In this document: piece after piece, positions 9,263-20,508 of the stretch | Layout of the letters: every line of letters begins with the position of its first letter | How positions within the stretch are numbered: the first letter of the stretch is position 1 | Assembly: GCA_947453625.1 (NCBI GenBank) | Contig: CANGHK010000027.1 | Coordinates: 1-64,000, forward strand | Direction: 5' to 3' | DNA from: Burkholderiales bacterium | GTDB taxonomy: Bacteria > Pseudomonadota > Gammaproteobacteria > Burkholderiales > Burkholderiaceae_C | DNA length: 64,000 nt | Program-made: the position numbers and the translations under genes | The notes under the pieces: generated by a model | Told to the model about the DNA's origin: nothing | The model's database searches: none | What the model saw: the letters and a program-made list of their open reading frames with translations, nothing else

Positions 9263-9361
9263 GGCGGGCCTTCTCGCGGAGTGCGCTGGGTGCAGCAACG
9301 TCGCTTGCAGCTTAGTCTAGGGCCGGCGGCAGCGATTGATCCAGGCTCAGCGCGGGCCGAA

Positions 9362-10513
9362 TCATTTGATCCAGAGCCGGATCGCATCCCAGGCCCGTCC
9401 CAGCAGGCCGGCCTGGGCCACCGGCTCAAGCACCACCAGCGGCAGGCTGGCGACCTTGGCCCCACCGGCGGTGCTGACATCGAGCGTGCCCACGCGCTGG
9501 CCCTTGGTCAGTGGCGCGACCAGCGGGTCGGTGCGGGTGATCACGGTCTTGAGCTTGTCGCCCTCGCCCTTGGGCACGGTCACGACCATGGCCTGGCCCG
9601 CGCCCAGAGACACCGTGGCCTGCTGGCCCTTCCACACCGGTACCTGGGCGGCGGGCTTGCCGGCCTCGAACAGGCGCACCGCGTCCCAGGCGGTCCAGCC
9701 CCAATTCAACAGCTTCTGACTCTCGCCGGCCCGGCCCTCGCGCGAACTCGCGCCCATCACCACGCTGAGCAGGCGGCGCTTGCCGCCGGGCATGTCGCGC
9801 TGGGCGCTGGCGATCAGGCAATAGCCGGCAGCATCGGTGTAGCCGGTCTTCATGCCGTCGATTGCCGGATCGCGGCCGAGCAGCATGTTGCGGTTGTCCT
9901 GCCGGATGTTGTTGAAGGTGTAGTGGCGCAGCGCGTAGTAGCTGGCGTAGTAGTCGGGGAAGTCGAGCACCACATGGGCGGCGATCGCCCCCAGGTCGCG
10001 CGCGCTGCTGTAGTGGCCGGCCTCGGTCAAACCGGTGACGTTCTTGAACTGGGTGTTCTTCAGGCCCCAGGCCCGGATCTGGCGATTCATCATCGCCACA
10101 AAGCCGTCGAGCGAACCCGCCACGCCCTCGGCCAGCGCCACTGCCGCGTCGTTGCCCGAGACCGCGATCATGCCGCGCAACAGCTCATCCACCTTGGGCG
10201 TCATCTTGGGGTCGATGAACATCAACGAGCCCCCGCCCTTGCGCTCGCTCCAGGCACGCAGCGAGACCGGCAGCGTCTGCTCCAGCGTCAGCTTCTTGGC
10301 CTTGAGCGCGTCGAACACCAGCCAGGCCGTCATCAGCTTGGTCAGCGAGGCCGGGTCAGCCTGCGTGTCGGCGCCTCGTTCGGCAAGGATCTGGTCGCTG
10401 CTGATGTCGAGCAGCAGGTAGCTTCTGGCCGCCACCTCGGGCGCTTGCGGGGTTTGCGCCAGTGCGGCGGCGACGCTGGCACAGGCCAGCACAAGGGTGA
10501 TCAGTCGTTTCAT
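9362..10513 (-). CDS. dacC: D-alanyl-D-alanine carboxypeptidase (PBP5/6 family)
   Basis: A 383-residue periplasmic penicillin-binding protein that trims the terminal D-alanine of peptidoglycan stems. A signal peptide (MKRLITLVLACASVAAALAQ) precedes the catalytic motifs S56-L-T-K59, S119-G-N121 and KTG (in DGMKTGYTD). The C-terminal PBP5 beta domain is followed by an amphipathic membrane-anchor helix (WDAIRLWIK). Length fits the DacA/DacC group; I use dacC as is usual for Burkholderiales, but dacA is equally possible. Confidence 0.93.
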   Translation of the reverse strand: MKRLITLVLACASVAAALAQTPQAPEVAARSYLLLDISSDQILAERGADTQADPASLTKLMTAWLVFDALKAKKLTLEQTLPVSLRAWSERKGGGSLMFIDPKMTPKVDELLRGMIAVSGNDAAVALAEGVAGSLDGFVAMMNRQIRAWGLKNTQFKNVTGLTEAGHYSSARDLGAIAAHVVLDFPDYYASYYALRHYTFNNIRQDNRNMLLGRDPAIDGMKTGYTDAAGYCLIASAQRDMPGGKRRLLSVVMGASSREGRAGESQKLLNWGWTAWDAVRLFEAGKPAAQVPVWKGQQATVSLGAGQAMVVTVPKGEGDKLKTVITRTDPLVAPLTKGQRVGTLDVSTAGGAKVASLPLVVLEPVAQAGLLGRAWDAIRLWIK

Positions 10514-10541
10514 CGGGATCCGCAGAAAGGGTGAACGCGTT

Positions 10542-11183
10542 TCAGGCGCCCGCGTGCCAAGCCTGCACCAGCTGGTTCTTCAGCAGGGTGAGCTGGCCGT
10601 GGAAAAAGTGGCCGACGCCAGGAAACACGATCACCGGCAGCCCCTGGGGCCTGGCCCAGGCCAGCGTGGCGGCCAGCGGCACCACATCGTCGGCTTCGCC
10701 GTGGATCACCACCGTGTCGGGCGCCACCGCCGCCGGCAACTCGAAGCGGCTGGTGGCCGGACCGACCAGAACCAGACGCTCGACCGGGGCCGGCTGCAGC
10801 GGGTCGGCCGCGAGCCGGGCCGCCGCTTGGGCGGCCACATAGCCGCCAAAGGAAAACCCGCCGAGCGCCAGCGCCAGCCCGGGTGCCGCCAAGCGCTGGG
10901 CCGCCACCACCGCCAGGGCGTCGTCGATCTCACCACGGCCTTCGTCCCAGGTTCCGTCCGAACCCCCGACACCGCGGAAGTTGAAGCGCACCGCCCGGTA
11001 GCCCAGTTGCAGAAAAGCGCGCGCGAGAGTCTGCACCACCTTGTTGTCCATCGTGCCGCCATGCTGCGGGTGCGGGTGGCAGAGCACGACCACGCCGCGC
11101 AAGGCGTGGACCGGTTCATCGACGGCGCACGCAATGAGACCCGTCGGGCCGGCAATGGATTCGCGACGGGTGTCCTGCTTCAT
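10542..11183 (-). CDS. Alpha/beta hydrolase of the dienelactone-hydrolase-like group
   Basis: A 213-residue cytoplasmic alpha/beta hydrolase. It shows the CHPHPQHGGTMDNKVV segment and RFNFRGVGGSDG oxyanion region typical of COG2945-type proteins, a nucleophile elbow GGFSFGGY, and a late histidine in GVGHFFHGQ. The substrate is unknown. It starts 48 bases after the end of the ferredoxin gene, on the same strand. Confidence 0.87.
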   Translation of the reverse strand: MKQDTRRESIAGPTGLIACAVDEPVHALRGVVVLCHPHPQHGGTMDNKVVQTLARAFLQLGYRAVRFNFRGVGGSDGTWDEGRGEIDDALAVVAAQRLAAPGLALALGGFSFGGYVAAQAAARLAADPLQPAPVERLVLVGPATSRFELPAAVAPDTVVIHGEADDVVPLAATLAWARPQGLPVIVFPGVGHFFHGQLTLLKNQLVQAWHAGA

Positions 11184-11230
11184 GGCCTGGCAGCGGGCAT
11201 GGGGCGCTGGGCGGCAGTTGAGCGCGACAG

Positions 11231-11557
11231 TCAGCGTCCGACGTCAGCGGCCAGCCGCAGGCGCTCGACGATCTGGCCGTTCTTGAGGTGCGACTCGACG
11301 ATCTCGTCGACATCGGCGGCATCGACAAAGGTGTACCAGACCGCCTCCGGGTAGACCACGGCCACCGGACCACCGGCACAGCGGTCCAGGCACCCCGCCT
11401 TGTTGACGCGCACACCGCCCGGCCCGGCCAGACCCTCGGCCTTGACCTGCTGCTTGCAGCGGTCGAACGCCGGCTGCGCCCCCTGATCGGCGCAGCAGGG
11501 CTCGCCGTTGCTGCGCTGGTTGAGGCAGAAGAAGATGTGGTGGCGGTAGTAACTCAT
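11231..11557 (-). CDS. Thioredoxin-like [2Fe-2S] ferredoxin
   Basis: A 108-residue small ferredoxin of the thioredoxin-fold (Shethna-type/NuoE-like) family. Cysteine 11 in FFCLNQR, the CC pair near residue 21, and KAGCLDRCAGGP provide the cluster ligands. It probably acts as a soluble electron carrier; the partner is unknown. The ATG at 11557 begins MSYYRHHIFFC, the normal N-terminus of this group, so the longer upstream frame was ignored. Confidence 0.9.
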   Translation of the reverse strand: MSYYRHHIFFCLNQRSNGEPCCADQGAQPAFDRCKQQVKAEGLAGPGGVRVNKAGCLDRCAGGPVAVVYPEAVWYTFVDAADVDEIVESHLKNGQIVERLRLAADVGR

Positions 11558-11606
11558 GGCCTTGGGATTGTAGAGAGGCCGCTGGAAATCCTGAGTCCGG
11601 GGCCAG

Positions 11607-12725
11607 TCAGCGCGCGCCCAGCCTCCCCAGCAGCCAGGCCAGCGCGGCATAGGGCCAGACCCAGCCCACCCATTGCGCGAGACCGTGGAAGCGAACGAAG
11701 CGTCCCTGCTCCCAGCCCTGCAGGCTTTGCGCAAAGTAGGGGTCGGCGGGTGCGATCTGCACCAGCACCACCAACCCGGTCAGCGCCACCAGCGCCAGCG
11801 CGCCCGCCAGCCGCGACGGCAACCACACACCGGCCAGCGCCAAGCCCAGCGCCAGCGCCATCGCGGCCGCGGCGCCCGGCGTGCGCCAGGCCCCCGCATG
11901 GTCGGGACCGAAATTGAGCACGGTGGACAAGGTGGTGGCCGCCACTGCCACCAGGACGACAGCCAAGGCCAGCCCGATCCGGCGCCAACCAGGCCGGGAC
12001 GCGGCGTAGGCCAGCAGGCAGGGCGAGAGCAGGCCCAGCACCACCGCCAGCCCTTCGGCCAGCGACGACAGCGGCCGAGCCGACCCCGCCGACGAGTCCA
12101 GCCAGTCCACCAGCGGCAGCACCCGGGACCGGTCGGCCATGCCTGCAGCCAACCAGGATCGCAGCGCCTGCCCCACCTGCCCGAGGCCCAGCGGCACGGG
12201 CGTCGGGAACAGCAGCGCCACCGGCCACAGCACCAGCAGGGCCAGCGCGCCGCCGTTGCCGTCCTCGAGCCAGCGCTCGCGTGCGGCCTGCCAGCGCCGC
12301 AGCAGGCCGATTTGCTGGCTCAGCACCGCCGCCAGTCCCCCCAGGCTGGCACCGGCACTGTTGAGCACCCAGTCCAGCGCCGAGGGCACGCGTTGCGGCA
12401 GCAGATGCTGGGTCACCTCCATCGCGTAGGACAGGCCGGCACCCAGCAGCACCGCGCTGACCACCGCCAGCGGCCCGCGGGCCCCGTGGCGCAGCCGCGC
12501 CACACCCACCAGCAAGCCCAGCGGTGCGTAGGCCAGCAGGTTGCTGGTGATGTCGAAGGGGATGTAGTAGCGCGGCCAGGGCAGTCGCAGCAGATCACAG
12601 AACGGCAGGCTGGCAGGCCAGCGCCAGCCTGCAAAGGGAAACAGACTGGCGTAGACGATCAGTGCGACCCAGGCCCAGGCCAGCGGCACCGCCGAGCTGC
12701 GAACAAAGCCCAATCGGCCCCGCAT
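11607..12725 (-). CDS. VanZ-like membrane protein
   Basis: A 372-residue integral membrane protein. The N-terminal half has the VanZ-like arrangement: a first helix (AWVALIVYASLFPF), DITSNLLAYAPLGLLVG, then the conserved E-T-Q motif (SYAMEVTQHLLPQRVPSALDWVLNSAGASLGG). The C-terminal half adds further hydrophobic helices without a domain I recognise. VanZ-like proteins are of unclear function outside teicoplanin resistance; nothing here suggests a resistance locus. It lies 27 bases from the hemJ-like gene on the same strand. Confidence 0.85.
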   Translation of the reverse strand: MRGRLGFVRSSAVPLAWAWVALIVYASLFPFAGWRWPASLPFCDLLRLPWPRYYIPFDITSNLLAYAPLGLLVGVARLRHGARGPLAVVSAVLLGAGLSYAMEVTQHLLPQRVPSALDWVLNSAGASLGGLAAVLSQQIGLLRRWQAARERWLEDGNGGALALLVLWPVALLFPTPVPLGLGQVGQALRSWLAAGMADRSRVLPLVDWLDSSAGSARPLSSLAEGLAVVLGLLSPCLLAYAASRPGWRRIGLALAVVLVAVAATTLSTVLNFGPDHAGAWRTPGAAAAMALALGLALAGVWLPSRLAGALALVALTGLVVLVQIAPADPYFAQSLQGWEQGRFVRFHGLAQWVGWVWPYAALAWLLGRLGAR

Positions 12726-12752
12726 GCGCTGACACCCTGACCGGCGCGCCGG

Positions 12753-13193
12753 TCAGAACGGCTTGACCACCGCCAGCACCACGATGGCGGCAAAGAGCAG
12801 CACCGAGACTTCGTTGAAGACCCGAAACCAGCGGTGGCTGCGGCGATTGGCCAGTTGCTCGAAGCGGCGCAGGTGGCTGCGGCACAGGTGCAGGTAGCCG
12901 ATCACCCCCACCACAGCCAACAGCTTGGCATGCAGCCAATAGCCGCCGGCAAAGCGCTCGGCGCCGAAGCCCAGCCAGAGCCAGAAACCCAGGCCCAGGG
13001 CGACCAGCATCAGCACGTTGGCAAAGCGGTAGAGCTTGCGCGCCATCAGCAGCAGGCGTTCGCGCTCGGCATCGCTGCCGGCGGGCACCATCGCCAGATT
13101 GACGAAGATGCGCGGCAGGTAGAACAGGCCGGCAAACCAGGCGGCAATGAAGACGATGTGGAAGGCCTTGATCCAGAGGTAGGCAGCGCTCAT
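12753..13193 (-). CDS. hemJ: HemJ/CopD-like membrane protein, probable protoporphyrinogen oxidase
   Basis: A 146-residue membrane protein with four hydrophobic helices. The N-terminus LWIKAFHIVFIAAWFAGLFYLPRIFV is the signature of the UPF0093/HemJ family, heme-dependent protoporphyrinogen IX oxidases found in bacteria without HemG or HemY, related to CopD. The family histidine in KAFHIVF is present. It is divergent from hemB, which supports a tetrapyrrole role. The usual histidine after YLPRLFV is not obvious here (FVNLAMV), so function is inferred rather than certain. A probable small RNA ends about 65 bases upstream of its ATG. Confidence 0.75.
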   Translation of the reverse strand: MSAAYLWIKAFHIVFIAAWFAGLFYLPRIFVNLAMVPAGSDAERERLLLMARKLYRFANVLMLVALGLGFWLWLGFGAERFAGGYWLHAKLLAVVGVIGYLHLCRSHLRRFEQLANRRSHRWFRVFNEVSVLLFAAIVVLAVVKPF

Positions 13194-13257
13194 GAATTCA
13201 TTATCGGCGCGGCGACCGCCTGGGCTGCTGGCCCGGGCGGACCGGGCGAGTGGCCCC

Positions 13258-13288
13258 AAAAAAAGAACCCCAGTCACAGGGACTGGGG
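13258..13288 (-). terminator. Rho-independent terminator
   Basis: On the minus strand CCCCAGTC-CCTGT-GACTGGGG forms a perfect 8-bp stem (13288-13268), followed by TTCTTTTTTT down to 13258. It terminates minus-strand transcripts arising inside the hemB-hemJ gap, before hemJ itself. Confidence 0.85.
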
Positions 13289-13371
13289 CGGCAAGCCTTT
13301 TCGTCAAAGAGACGCAAGGCACCTGCTCAGGGAGGAAAAGCAGGGGGCATCGCACTGAGGCCAACGCCCGT
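13258..13371 (-). ncRNA. Probable small RNA or hemJ leader with four hairpins
   Basis: About 114 nt on the minus strand, between divergent hemB and hemJ. Reading 5' to 3', four contiguous hairpins can be drawn: 13369-13345 (GGGCGTTG/CGATGCCC with two G-U pairs), 13344-13322 (CCTGCT/AGCAGG, loop TTTCCTCCCTG, complementary to a Shine-Dalgarno sequence), 13320-13295 (GCCTT..CGTC/GACG..AAGGC), and a perfect 8-bp terminator stem followed by a T-run. An extended -10 (TGC-TAATAT) lies just upstream. No open reading frame of note fills it. It could be a trans-acting RNA or an attenuated hemJ leader. Family unknown to me. Confidence 0.68.
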
Positions 13372-13375
13372 CTCG

Positions 13376-13384
13376 ATATTAGCA
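13376..13384 (-). promoter_or_regulatory. Extended -10 element for the small RNA
   Basis: The minus strand reads TGC-TAATAT, an extended -10 promoter motif, ending 5-7 bases before the first hairpin of the small RNA. No good -35 hexamer is seen 17 bases upstream (GGTCCT). On the plus strand a half-site TTGAT (13388-13392) lies just upstream and could hint at FNR-type control, but only one half is present. Confidence 0.45.
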
Positions 13385-13400
13385 TATTTGATCTCCATAG

Positions 13401-14516
<1,116 letters not shown>

Positions 14517-14530
14517 GCCGCGCCAGGCGG

Positions 14531-14983
14531 TCAGCGCCGGTAAGGATCGGCCAGGCCCAGACCGAGCAGGATCTGGGTCTCGCGCGCCTCCATCGCCGCC
14601 GCCTCGTCGTCGGCCTCATGGTCGAAGCCCTGGGCATGCAGCGCGCCATGCACCAGCAGGTGGGCGTAATGGTGATCGACCGGGATGCCGAACTCGGCCG
14701 CCTCGCGCTCGACCACACCGGCGGCCAGCACCAGGTCGGCCACCACCACCGGCTCGTGGGTGTAGTCGAAGGTCAGCACGTTGGTGGCGTAATCCTTGGC
14801 GCGGTAATCGCGGTTCAGCGCGCGGCCTTCATCGTCGCCGACGATGCGCACCGTGATCTCGCCGGGGCACTCCAGCGCGGCGCGCAGCCAGCGCGCCACC
14901 TTGTGACGCGGCAGCAGCGCCCGGTGGCGCGCGTCGGCAAACTGCAGCGACAGCGTCAAATCGGGCTTGACGATGCGGCTCAC
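14531..14983 (-). CDS. ybeY: Endoribonuclease YbeY (rRNA maturation factor)
   Basis: A 150-residue metalloprotein needed for 16S rRNA 3' maturation and ribosome quality control. The zinc motif [11 protein letters not shown] (H-G-x-L-H-x5-D-H) and the [18 protein letters not shown] segment are diagnostic. The start is GTG at 14983, which overlaps the phoH stop by four bases, so the two are translationally coupled, as in most proteobacteria. Confidence 0.95.
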   Translation of the reverse strand: MSRIVKPDLTLSLQFADARHRALLPRHKVARWLRAALECPGEITVRIVGDDEGRALNRDYRAKDYATNVLTFDYTHEPVVVADLVLAAGVVEREAAEFGIPVDHHYAHLLVHGALHAQGFDHEADDEAAAMEARETQILLGLGLADPYRR

Positions 14984-15978
14984 GGCGCCGGCTCCCCGGC
15001 CAGCTTGGCCGCGTCATAGGCCTCGACGATGCGCGCGACCAGCGGGTGCCGCACCACGTCGACCGAACTGAAGCGCGTGAACGCGATGCCGGGTACGCCG
15101 GCCAGCACGCTGGCGGCCTCGGCCAGCCCGCTGACCGCTCCGCGCGGCAGATCGACCTGGCTGACGTCGCCGGTGACCACCGCGCGCGAGCCGAAGCCGA
15201 TGCGGGTCAGGAACATCTTCATCTGCTCGGGGGTGGTGTTCTGCGCCTCGTCGAGGATCACAAAGGAATGGTTCAGCGTGCGACCGCGCATGAAGGCCAG
15301 CGGCGCGACCTCGAGCAAGCCCTTCTCGAAGGCGGCGGTCACCCGCTCCAGCCCCATCAGGTCGTAGAGCGCATCGTAGAGCGGGCGCAGGTAGGGGTCG
15401 ACCTTCTGTGCCAGGTCGCCAGGCAGAAAACCCAGCCGCTCGCCGGCCTCGACCGCCGGCCGGGTCAGCACGATGCGCTGCACGCCGCTGCGCTCGAGCG
15501 CATCGACCGCACAGGCCACCGCCAGAAAGGTCTTGCCGGTGCCGGCCGGACCGATGCCGAAGGTGATGTCGTGGCTGAGGATGTTGTGCAGGTACTGCAC
15601 CTGGCTGGGGGTACGGCCGCGCAGGTCGGCACGGCGGGTGTGCAATTGGATCGCATCGGCCCCCGGCGGCAGCGCGGCGGTGGCGGGTCGGTCGGGCGCG
15701 TCGGGCGACCCGGGAGCGGGCAGGCCACGGGCCTCCACCAGCGCCAGTTGCAGCGCATCGGCCGGTATCGCCCGCGCCGCAATGGCGTACAGCGACTGCA
15801 GCAGCGCCAGCGCGCGGCCGGCATCGGCGCGGCCGCCTTCGACGCGAAACATGCCGTCGTGGCGGCTGATGCGCACCGACAGCGCAGCCTCGATCGCGCG
15901 CAGGTGCGCATCGAACGGACCGCTCAGGTGGGCCAGGCGGCGGTTGTCGGTGGGCTCGAAGACGTGGCGAAGAATCAC
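14980..15978 (-). CDS. phoH: PhoH-like AAA ATPase
   Basis: A 332-residue cytoplasmic ATPase, the usual partner of YbeY. An N-terminal KH-like part (about 1-95) is followed by the PhoH P-loop domain with [11 protein letters not shown] (Walker A) and [13 protein letters not shown] (Walker B). The start is set at GTG 15978 because the resulting N-terminus, [20 protein letters not shown], matches the family start; no ATG is available near it. The exact role of PhoH is not settled. Confidence 0.92.
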   Translation of the reverse strand: MILRHVFEPTDNRRLAHLSGPFDAHLRAIEAALSVRISRHDGMFRVEGGRADAGRALALLQSLYAIAARAIPADALQLALVEARGLPAPGSPDAPDRPATAALPPGADAIQLHTRRADLRGRTPSQVQYLHNILSHDITFGIGPAGTGKTFLAVACAVDALERSGVQRIVLTRPAVEAGERLGFLPGDLAQKVDPYLRPLYDALYDLMGLERVTAAFEKGLLEVAPLAFMRGRTLNHSFVILDEAQNTTPEQMKMFLTRIGFGSRAVVTGDVSQVDLPRGAVSGLAEAASVLAGVPGIAFTRFSSVDVVRHPLVARIVEAYDAAKLAGEPAP

Positions 15979-16134
15979 TGCAGGCTTTGCCGGTTGGGGT
16001 CCACCCAGTGGCGGAAAGCGCCGATTCTCCAACGAAAGCCGACGCGGTGCGCGACGCGACCGGCCACACAATGTTCCGCGATGCCTGTGTACCGCCGGTT
16101 CTGGCCCGCCCTCACGCCGCCCGTCCTTTCCCGG

Positions 16135-18018
16135 ATGCCTCCGCGCGCCGCGCGCATGACAGGGTGGATCGGCCAGATCCTGGTCTGGGCCGTGCTGCTG
16201 CTGGCGCTGCCGGCACAGGCCGAGGTGCGCTTGCTGGACCACGCCCTGCGCGTGACCGGCAGCGGCGCGCCGGCCTGGGCGCAGGCACGGGCCGTCGAAC
16301 TGCCCGACGAGTGGCCCAGGGAATGGCCAGCCTCGGCCGCCGGCCAACCTGGCGAGATGTGGTACCGCCTGGCGCTGGACCTGACTGACCCGCTGCCGCC
16401 GACATCGGCCACCCTGTACGGTCTGTATGTGGAGCGCGCCTGCAGCGTGCTGCAGGTCTGGCTGAACGACCAGCTGATCCACGACGGCGGCCGCTCCGAC
16501 GAGCCCGTCAGCCGCAACTGCCACCGACCGCAGTTGGCGGCCGTGCCGGCGGCGCTGCTGCACGCCGGACGCAACCAGCTGGATCTGCGGCTGCGCGGCT
16601 ATGCGCTGGCCGAGGTCAGCTCGCGCCAGCGCGCGGGCGGATTGTCGGCCGTGGAGTTCGGCAACTTCGAGGCCATGGCCGGCCACCATGCCAGGCGTCT
16701 GCTGTTCGCGATCCGCTTACCCGAGGTGATGAGCGGTGCGCTGGTGCTGATGGGCAGCTTCATGTTCGTGATGGGCTGGTTCAACCGGGCACAGAGCTAC
16801 CTGGCCTACTTCGGCGCGCTGATGGTGGGCTGGTCGCTGCTGCTGGCGCGGCTGTGGGCCTCGGACCTGCCGCTGAGCAACGCCAGCACCGAGCTGGCGC
16901 TGGCCTGGCTGCTGAGCTTGCTCACGCTGGCGGCGGTGCAGTTCCTGATGCGCTACGCCGGCCGGCGCCTGCGCTGGCTGAATATCGCGCTGCCGGTGCA
17001 ATGCCTGCTGATGCCCTTGTCGCTGCTGGCCGCCGGCCCGGCGCAGCTGCACGTCGCGTCCGAGCTCTGGTCGATGCTGCTGACGGCCGAGGTCGTCAGC
17101 GCCGCGCTGTATTACCTGGCCCAGGCCAGGGTGCAGCACAACCTGCAGTTCTGGTCGATGGCTGCGCTGCTGGCGGTGCTGGGCGTGTCGTTGGCGCTGG
17201 GCTTCGCGGCGCAGGCGCTGGCGATCGATGCCCGCATCGGCTATGTGGCCGAGCTGGTGCCGGCGCTGGGTTTCCTGGCACTCGGCCTGCGCCTGGTGCA
17301 GCAATACGGCCGCGCCTTCCAGTCGGCCGAGCAGAACCGGGCCGACCTGGCGCTGCGCGTGCGCGAGGCCACGGCCCAGATCGAGCGCAACTTCGCCCAG
17401 CTCTCGGCGCTGAAGGTCGTGCAGATGACCGACCGCGAGCGCAAGCGCATCGCCGCCGACCTGCACGACGACCTGGGCGCCAAGCTGCTGACCATCGTGC
17501 ACACCAGCGACAGCGACCGCATCAGCACGCTGGCGCGCGAAGCGCTGGAGGAGATGCGGCTGTCGGTGCGTGGCCTGACCGGCAAGCCGGCCAAGCTGAT
17601 CGACGCGCTGGGCGACTGGCGCGCCGAGGTGGTCTCGCGGCTGAACCAGTCGGGCGTGCAGGGCGAATGGAGCTCACCGTCGGACGAGGATTTGCCGCAG
17701 ACCCTGTCCTCGCGCGCCTATGTGCAGACCACCCGTATCCTGCGCGAGGCCGTCAGCAACGTCATCAAGCACAGCGGCGCCTCGCAGTGCTCGGTGCGCT
17801 GCACCATCGCCGACGGCGACTTCCAGCTGGTGATCCAGGACAACGGCCGGGGCATCCCGACCGAGCTCGACGGCCGGCTCGACAAGGGCCACGGCATGGC
17901 CAGCATGAAGGGACGAGCCAAGCAATTGCAGGGTCAGTGCCTGGTCGAGTCCGGCCCAGGCTACGGAACCGTGATACGCCTCACGCTGCCGCTCGAGCGC
18001 CACACCCTGGGGCATTGA
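16135..18018 (+). CDS. Sensor histidine kinase, 7TM-DISM plus NarX/DesK-type kinase
   Basis: About 627 residues. A signal peptide ([17 protein letters not shown]) is followed by a periplasmic sensory domain (to about residue 210), seven hydrophobic segments, a coiled coil ([24 protein letters not shown]), and an HPK7-type core: phospho-His in [19 protein letters not shown] (near residue 444) and ATPase motifs NVIKHSGAS and QDNGRGIP. Starts at 16081, 16135 and 16156 are all possible; 16135 gives a charged signal-peptide N-region. It pairs with the NarL-type regulator 53 bases downstream. The signal is unknown. Confidence 0.87.
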   Translation: MPPRAARMTGWIGQILVWAVLLLALPAQAEVRLLDHALRVTGSGAPAWAQARAVELPDEWPREWPASAAGQPGEMWYRLALDLTDPLPPTSATLYGLYVERACSVLQVWLNDQLIHDGGRSDEPVSRNCHRPQLAAVPAALLHAGRNQLDLRLRGYALAEVSSRQRAGGLSAVEFGNFEAMAGHHARRLLFAIRLPEVMSGALVLMGSFMFVMGWFNRAQSYLAYFGALMVGWSLLLARLWASDLPLSNASTELALAWLLSLLTLAAVQFLMRYAGRRLRWLNIALPVQCLLMPLSLLAAGPAQLHVASELWSMLLTAEVVSAALYYLAQARVQHNLQFWSMAALLAVLGVSLALGFAAQALAIDARIGYVAELVPALGFLALGLRLVQQYGRAFQSAEQNRADLALRVREATAQIERNFAQLSALKVVQMTDRERKRIAADLHDDLGAKLLTIVHTSDSDRISTLAREALEEMRLSVRGLTGKPAKLIDALGDWRAEVVSRLNQSGVQGEWSSPSDEDLPQTLSSRAYVQTTRILREAVSNVIKHSGASQCSVRCTIADGDFQLVIQDNGRGIPTELDGRLDKGHGMASMKGRAKQLQGQCLVESGPGYGTVIRLTLPLERHTLGH

Positions 18019-18071
18019 GCCGTTGCTAGCATCGATCGGCGTCGTCGTGACGCCACGATGGACCGCCCCAG

Positions 18072-18719
18072 ATGAACCATATCCTGCTGCTCGAAGACCT
18101 GCCAGAGATCCGCGCCTGGCTCAAGAGTCTGGCGCTGCAGGTCTTCCCGGGCGCGCGCATCACCGAATGCTCGCGGGTGCAGGATGCCTTGCACCAGGTG
18201 CAGGCGCTGCGTTTCGACCTGGCGCTGTGCGATCTGGGGCTGCCCGACGGCAGCGGCACCGAAGTGGTGGCCAAGCTGCGCGACGCACAGCCTGAGGCGC
18301 TGTCGGTGGTGGTGACCATCCACGACGACGACGAGCACCTGTTTCCGGCGTTGCAGGCCGGCGCCTATGGCTACATCCTGAAGGAACAGTCGCGCGAGCT
18401 GATCACCGAGCAACTGCAGCGCATTGCCCAGGGTGAACCGCCACTGTCGCCATCGATCGCGCGCAAGGTGATCAAGTACTTCGCCAGCATGGCCAAGCCG
18501 CAGGCCAATGCGATGCCCGAGGTGTCGCTGACCGACCGCGAGAGCGAGGTGCTGCTGCGCGTGGCCAAGGGCTTCACGCTGCCCGAGATCGGCGGGCAGC
18601 TGGGCCTGTCGCGCCACACCATCGCCGACTACGTCAAGCAGATCTACCGCAAGCTCAACGTGAGCTCGCGCGCCGAAGCTGCACTGGAAGCCCAGCGCCT
18701 GGGGCTGTTCAGGCGCTGA
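18072..18719 (+). CDS. NarL/FixJ-type response regulator
   Basis: A 215-residue DNA-binding regulator. The receiver domain (1-120) has the acidic pair ED at 8-9, phospho-acceptor Asp54 in [13 protein letters not shown] and Lys near 104 in YILKEQ. The LuxR-type helix-turn-helix (about 150-210) reads [44 protein letters not shown]. It is the partner of the preceding kinase; target genes cannot be named. Confidence 0.93.
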   Translation: MNHILLLEDLPEIRAWLKSLALQVFPGARITECSRVQDALHQVQALRFDLALCDLGLPDGSGTEVVAKLRDAQPEALSVVVTIHDDDEHLFPALQAGAYGYILKEQSRELITEQLQRIAQGEPPLSPSIARKVIKYFASMAKPQANAMPEVSLTDRESEVLLRVAKGFTLPEIGGQLGLSRHTIADYVKQIYRKLNVSSRAEAALEAQRLGLFRR

Positions 18720-18768
18720 GCCACTTGCGCCGACAAGACGACCCGGCCGATCAAGCACAATCGTCCGC

Positions 18769-19344
18769 ATGATCGGACGACTCACAGGCCTGCTGGCAGA
18801 AAAATCGCCGCCCCAGGTGCTCATCGATGTGGGCGGCGTCGGCTACGAAGTCGACGTGCCGATGAGCAGCTTCTACAACCTGCCGGCGCTGGGCGAGCGC
18901 ACCACCTTGCTGACCCACTTCGTGGTGCGCGAGGATGCGCAGCTGCTGTTCGGCTTTCTCACCGCCGCCGAGCGCGCCGCCTTCCGCCAGCTGATCAAGA
19001 TCTCGGGCGTCGGCCCGCGCATGGCGTTGGGCCTGCTGTCAGGACTGAGCGTGGCCGAGCTGACCCAGGCCGTCGCCCAGCAACAGGCGGCGCGCCTGAT
19101 CAAGGTGCCGGGCATAGGCAAGAAGACCGCCGAGCGCCTGCTGCTCGAACTCAAGGGCAAGCTCGGCCCCGACCTCGGCCTGCCCGGCGCGGCGATCGTC
19201 AGCGATGACCAGGCCGACATCGTCCAGGCGCTGATCGCGCTGGGCTACAGCGAGCGCGACGCCGGCGCAGTCATGAAGTCCCTGCCGCCCGATGTGGGCG
19301 TGAGCGACGGCATCAAGCTGGCCTTGAAATCGCTCTCGCGCTGA
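18769..19344 (+). CDS. ruvA: Holliday junction branch migration protein RuvA
   Basis: A 191-residue subunit that binds four-way junctions and loads the RuvB motor. The N-terminal [31 protein letters not shown], the tandem helix-hairpin-helix region ([33 protein letters not shown]) and the C-terminal RuvB-interacting domain ([19 protein letters not shown]) are all present. ruvB follows after 54 bases. No ruvC is in the window. Confidence 0.97.
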   Translation: MIGRLTGLLAEKSPPQVLIDVGGVGYEVDVPMSSFYNLPALGERTTLLTHFVVREDAQLLFGFLTAAERAAFRQLIKISGVGPRMALGLLSGLSVAELTQAVAQQQAARLIKVPGIGKKTAERLLLELKGKLGPDLGLPGAAIVSDDQADIVQALIALGYSERDAGAVMKSLPPDVGVSDGIKLALKSLSR

Positions 19345-19398
19345 CGCCAGCCACGACAACAGCCCCGCCCGGGCGCCAGACGGTGGACAATCTCCTGT

Positions 19399-20460
<1,062 letters not shown>

Positions 20461-20508
20461 ACTGCAGCAAGCAACAGCCGGCGCTGGCGGGCTGTCACTG
20501 CCATTCAC

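Noticed and set aside
20474-20495. Hairpin ACAGCC/GGCTGT between ruvB and livM as a terminator
   Set aside because: The stem is only 6 bp and no T-run follows on either strand.
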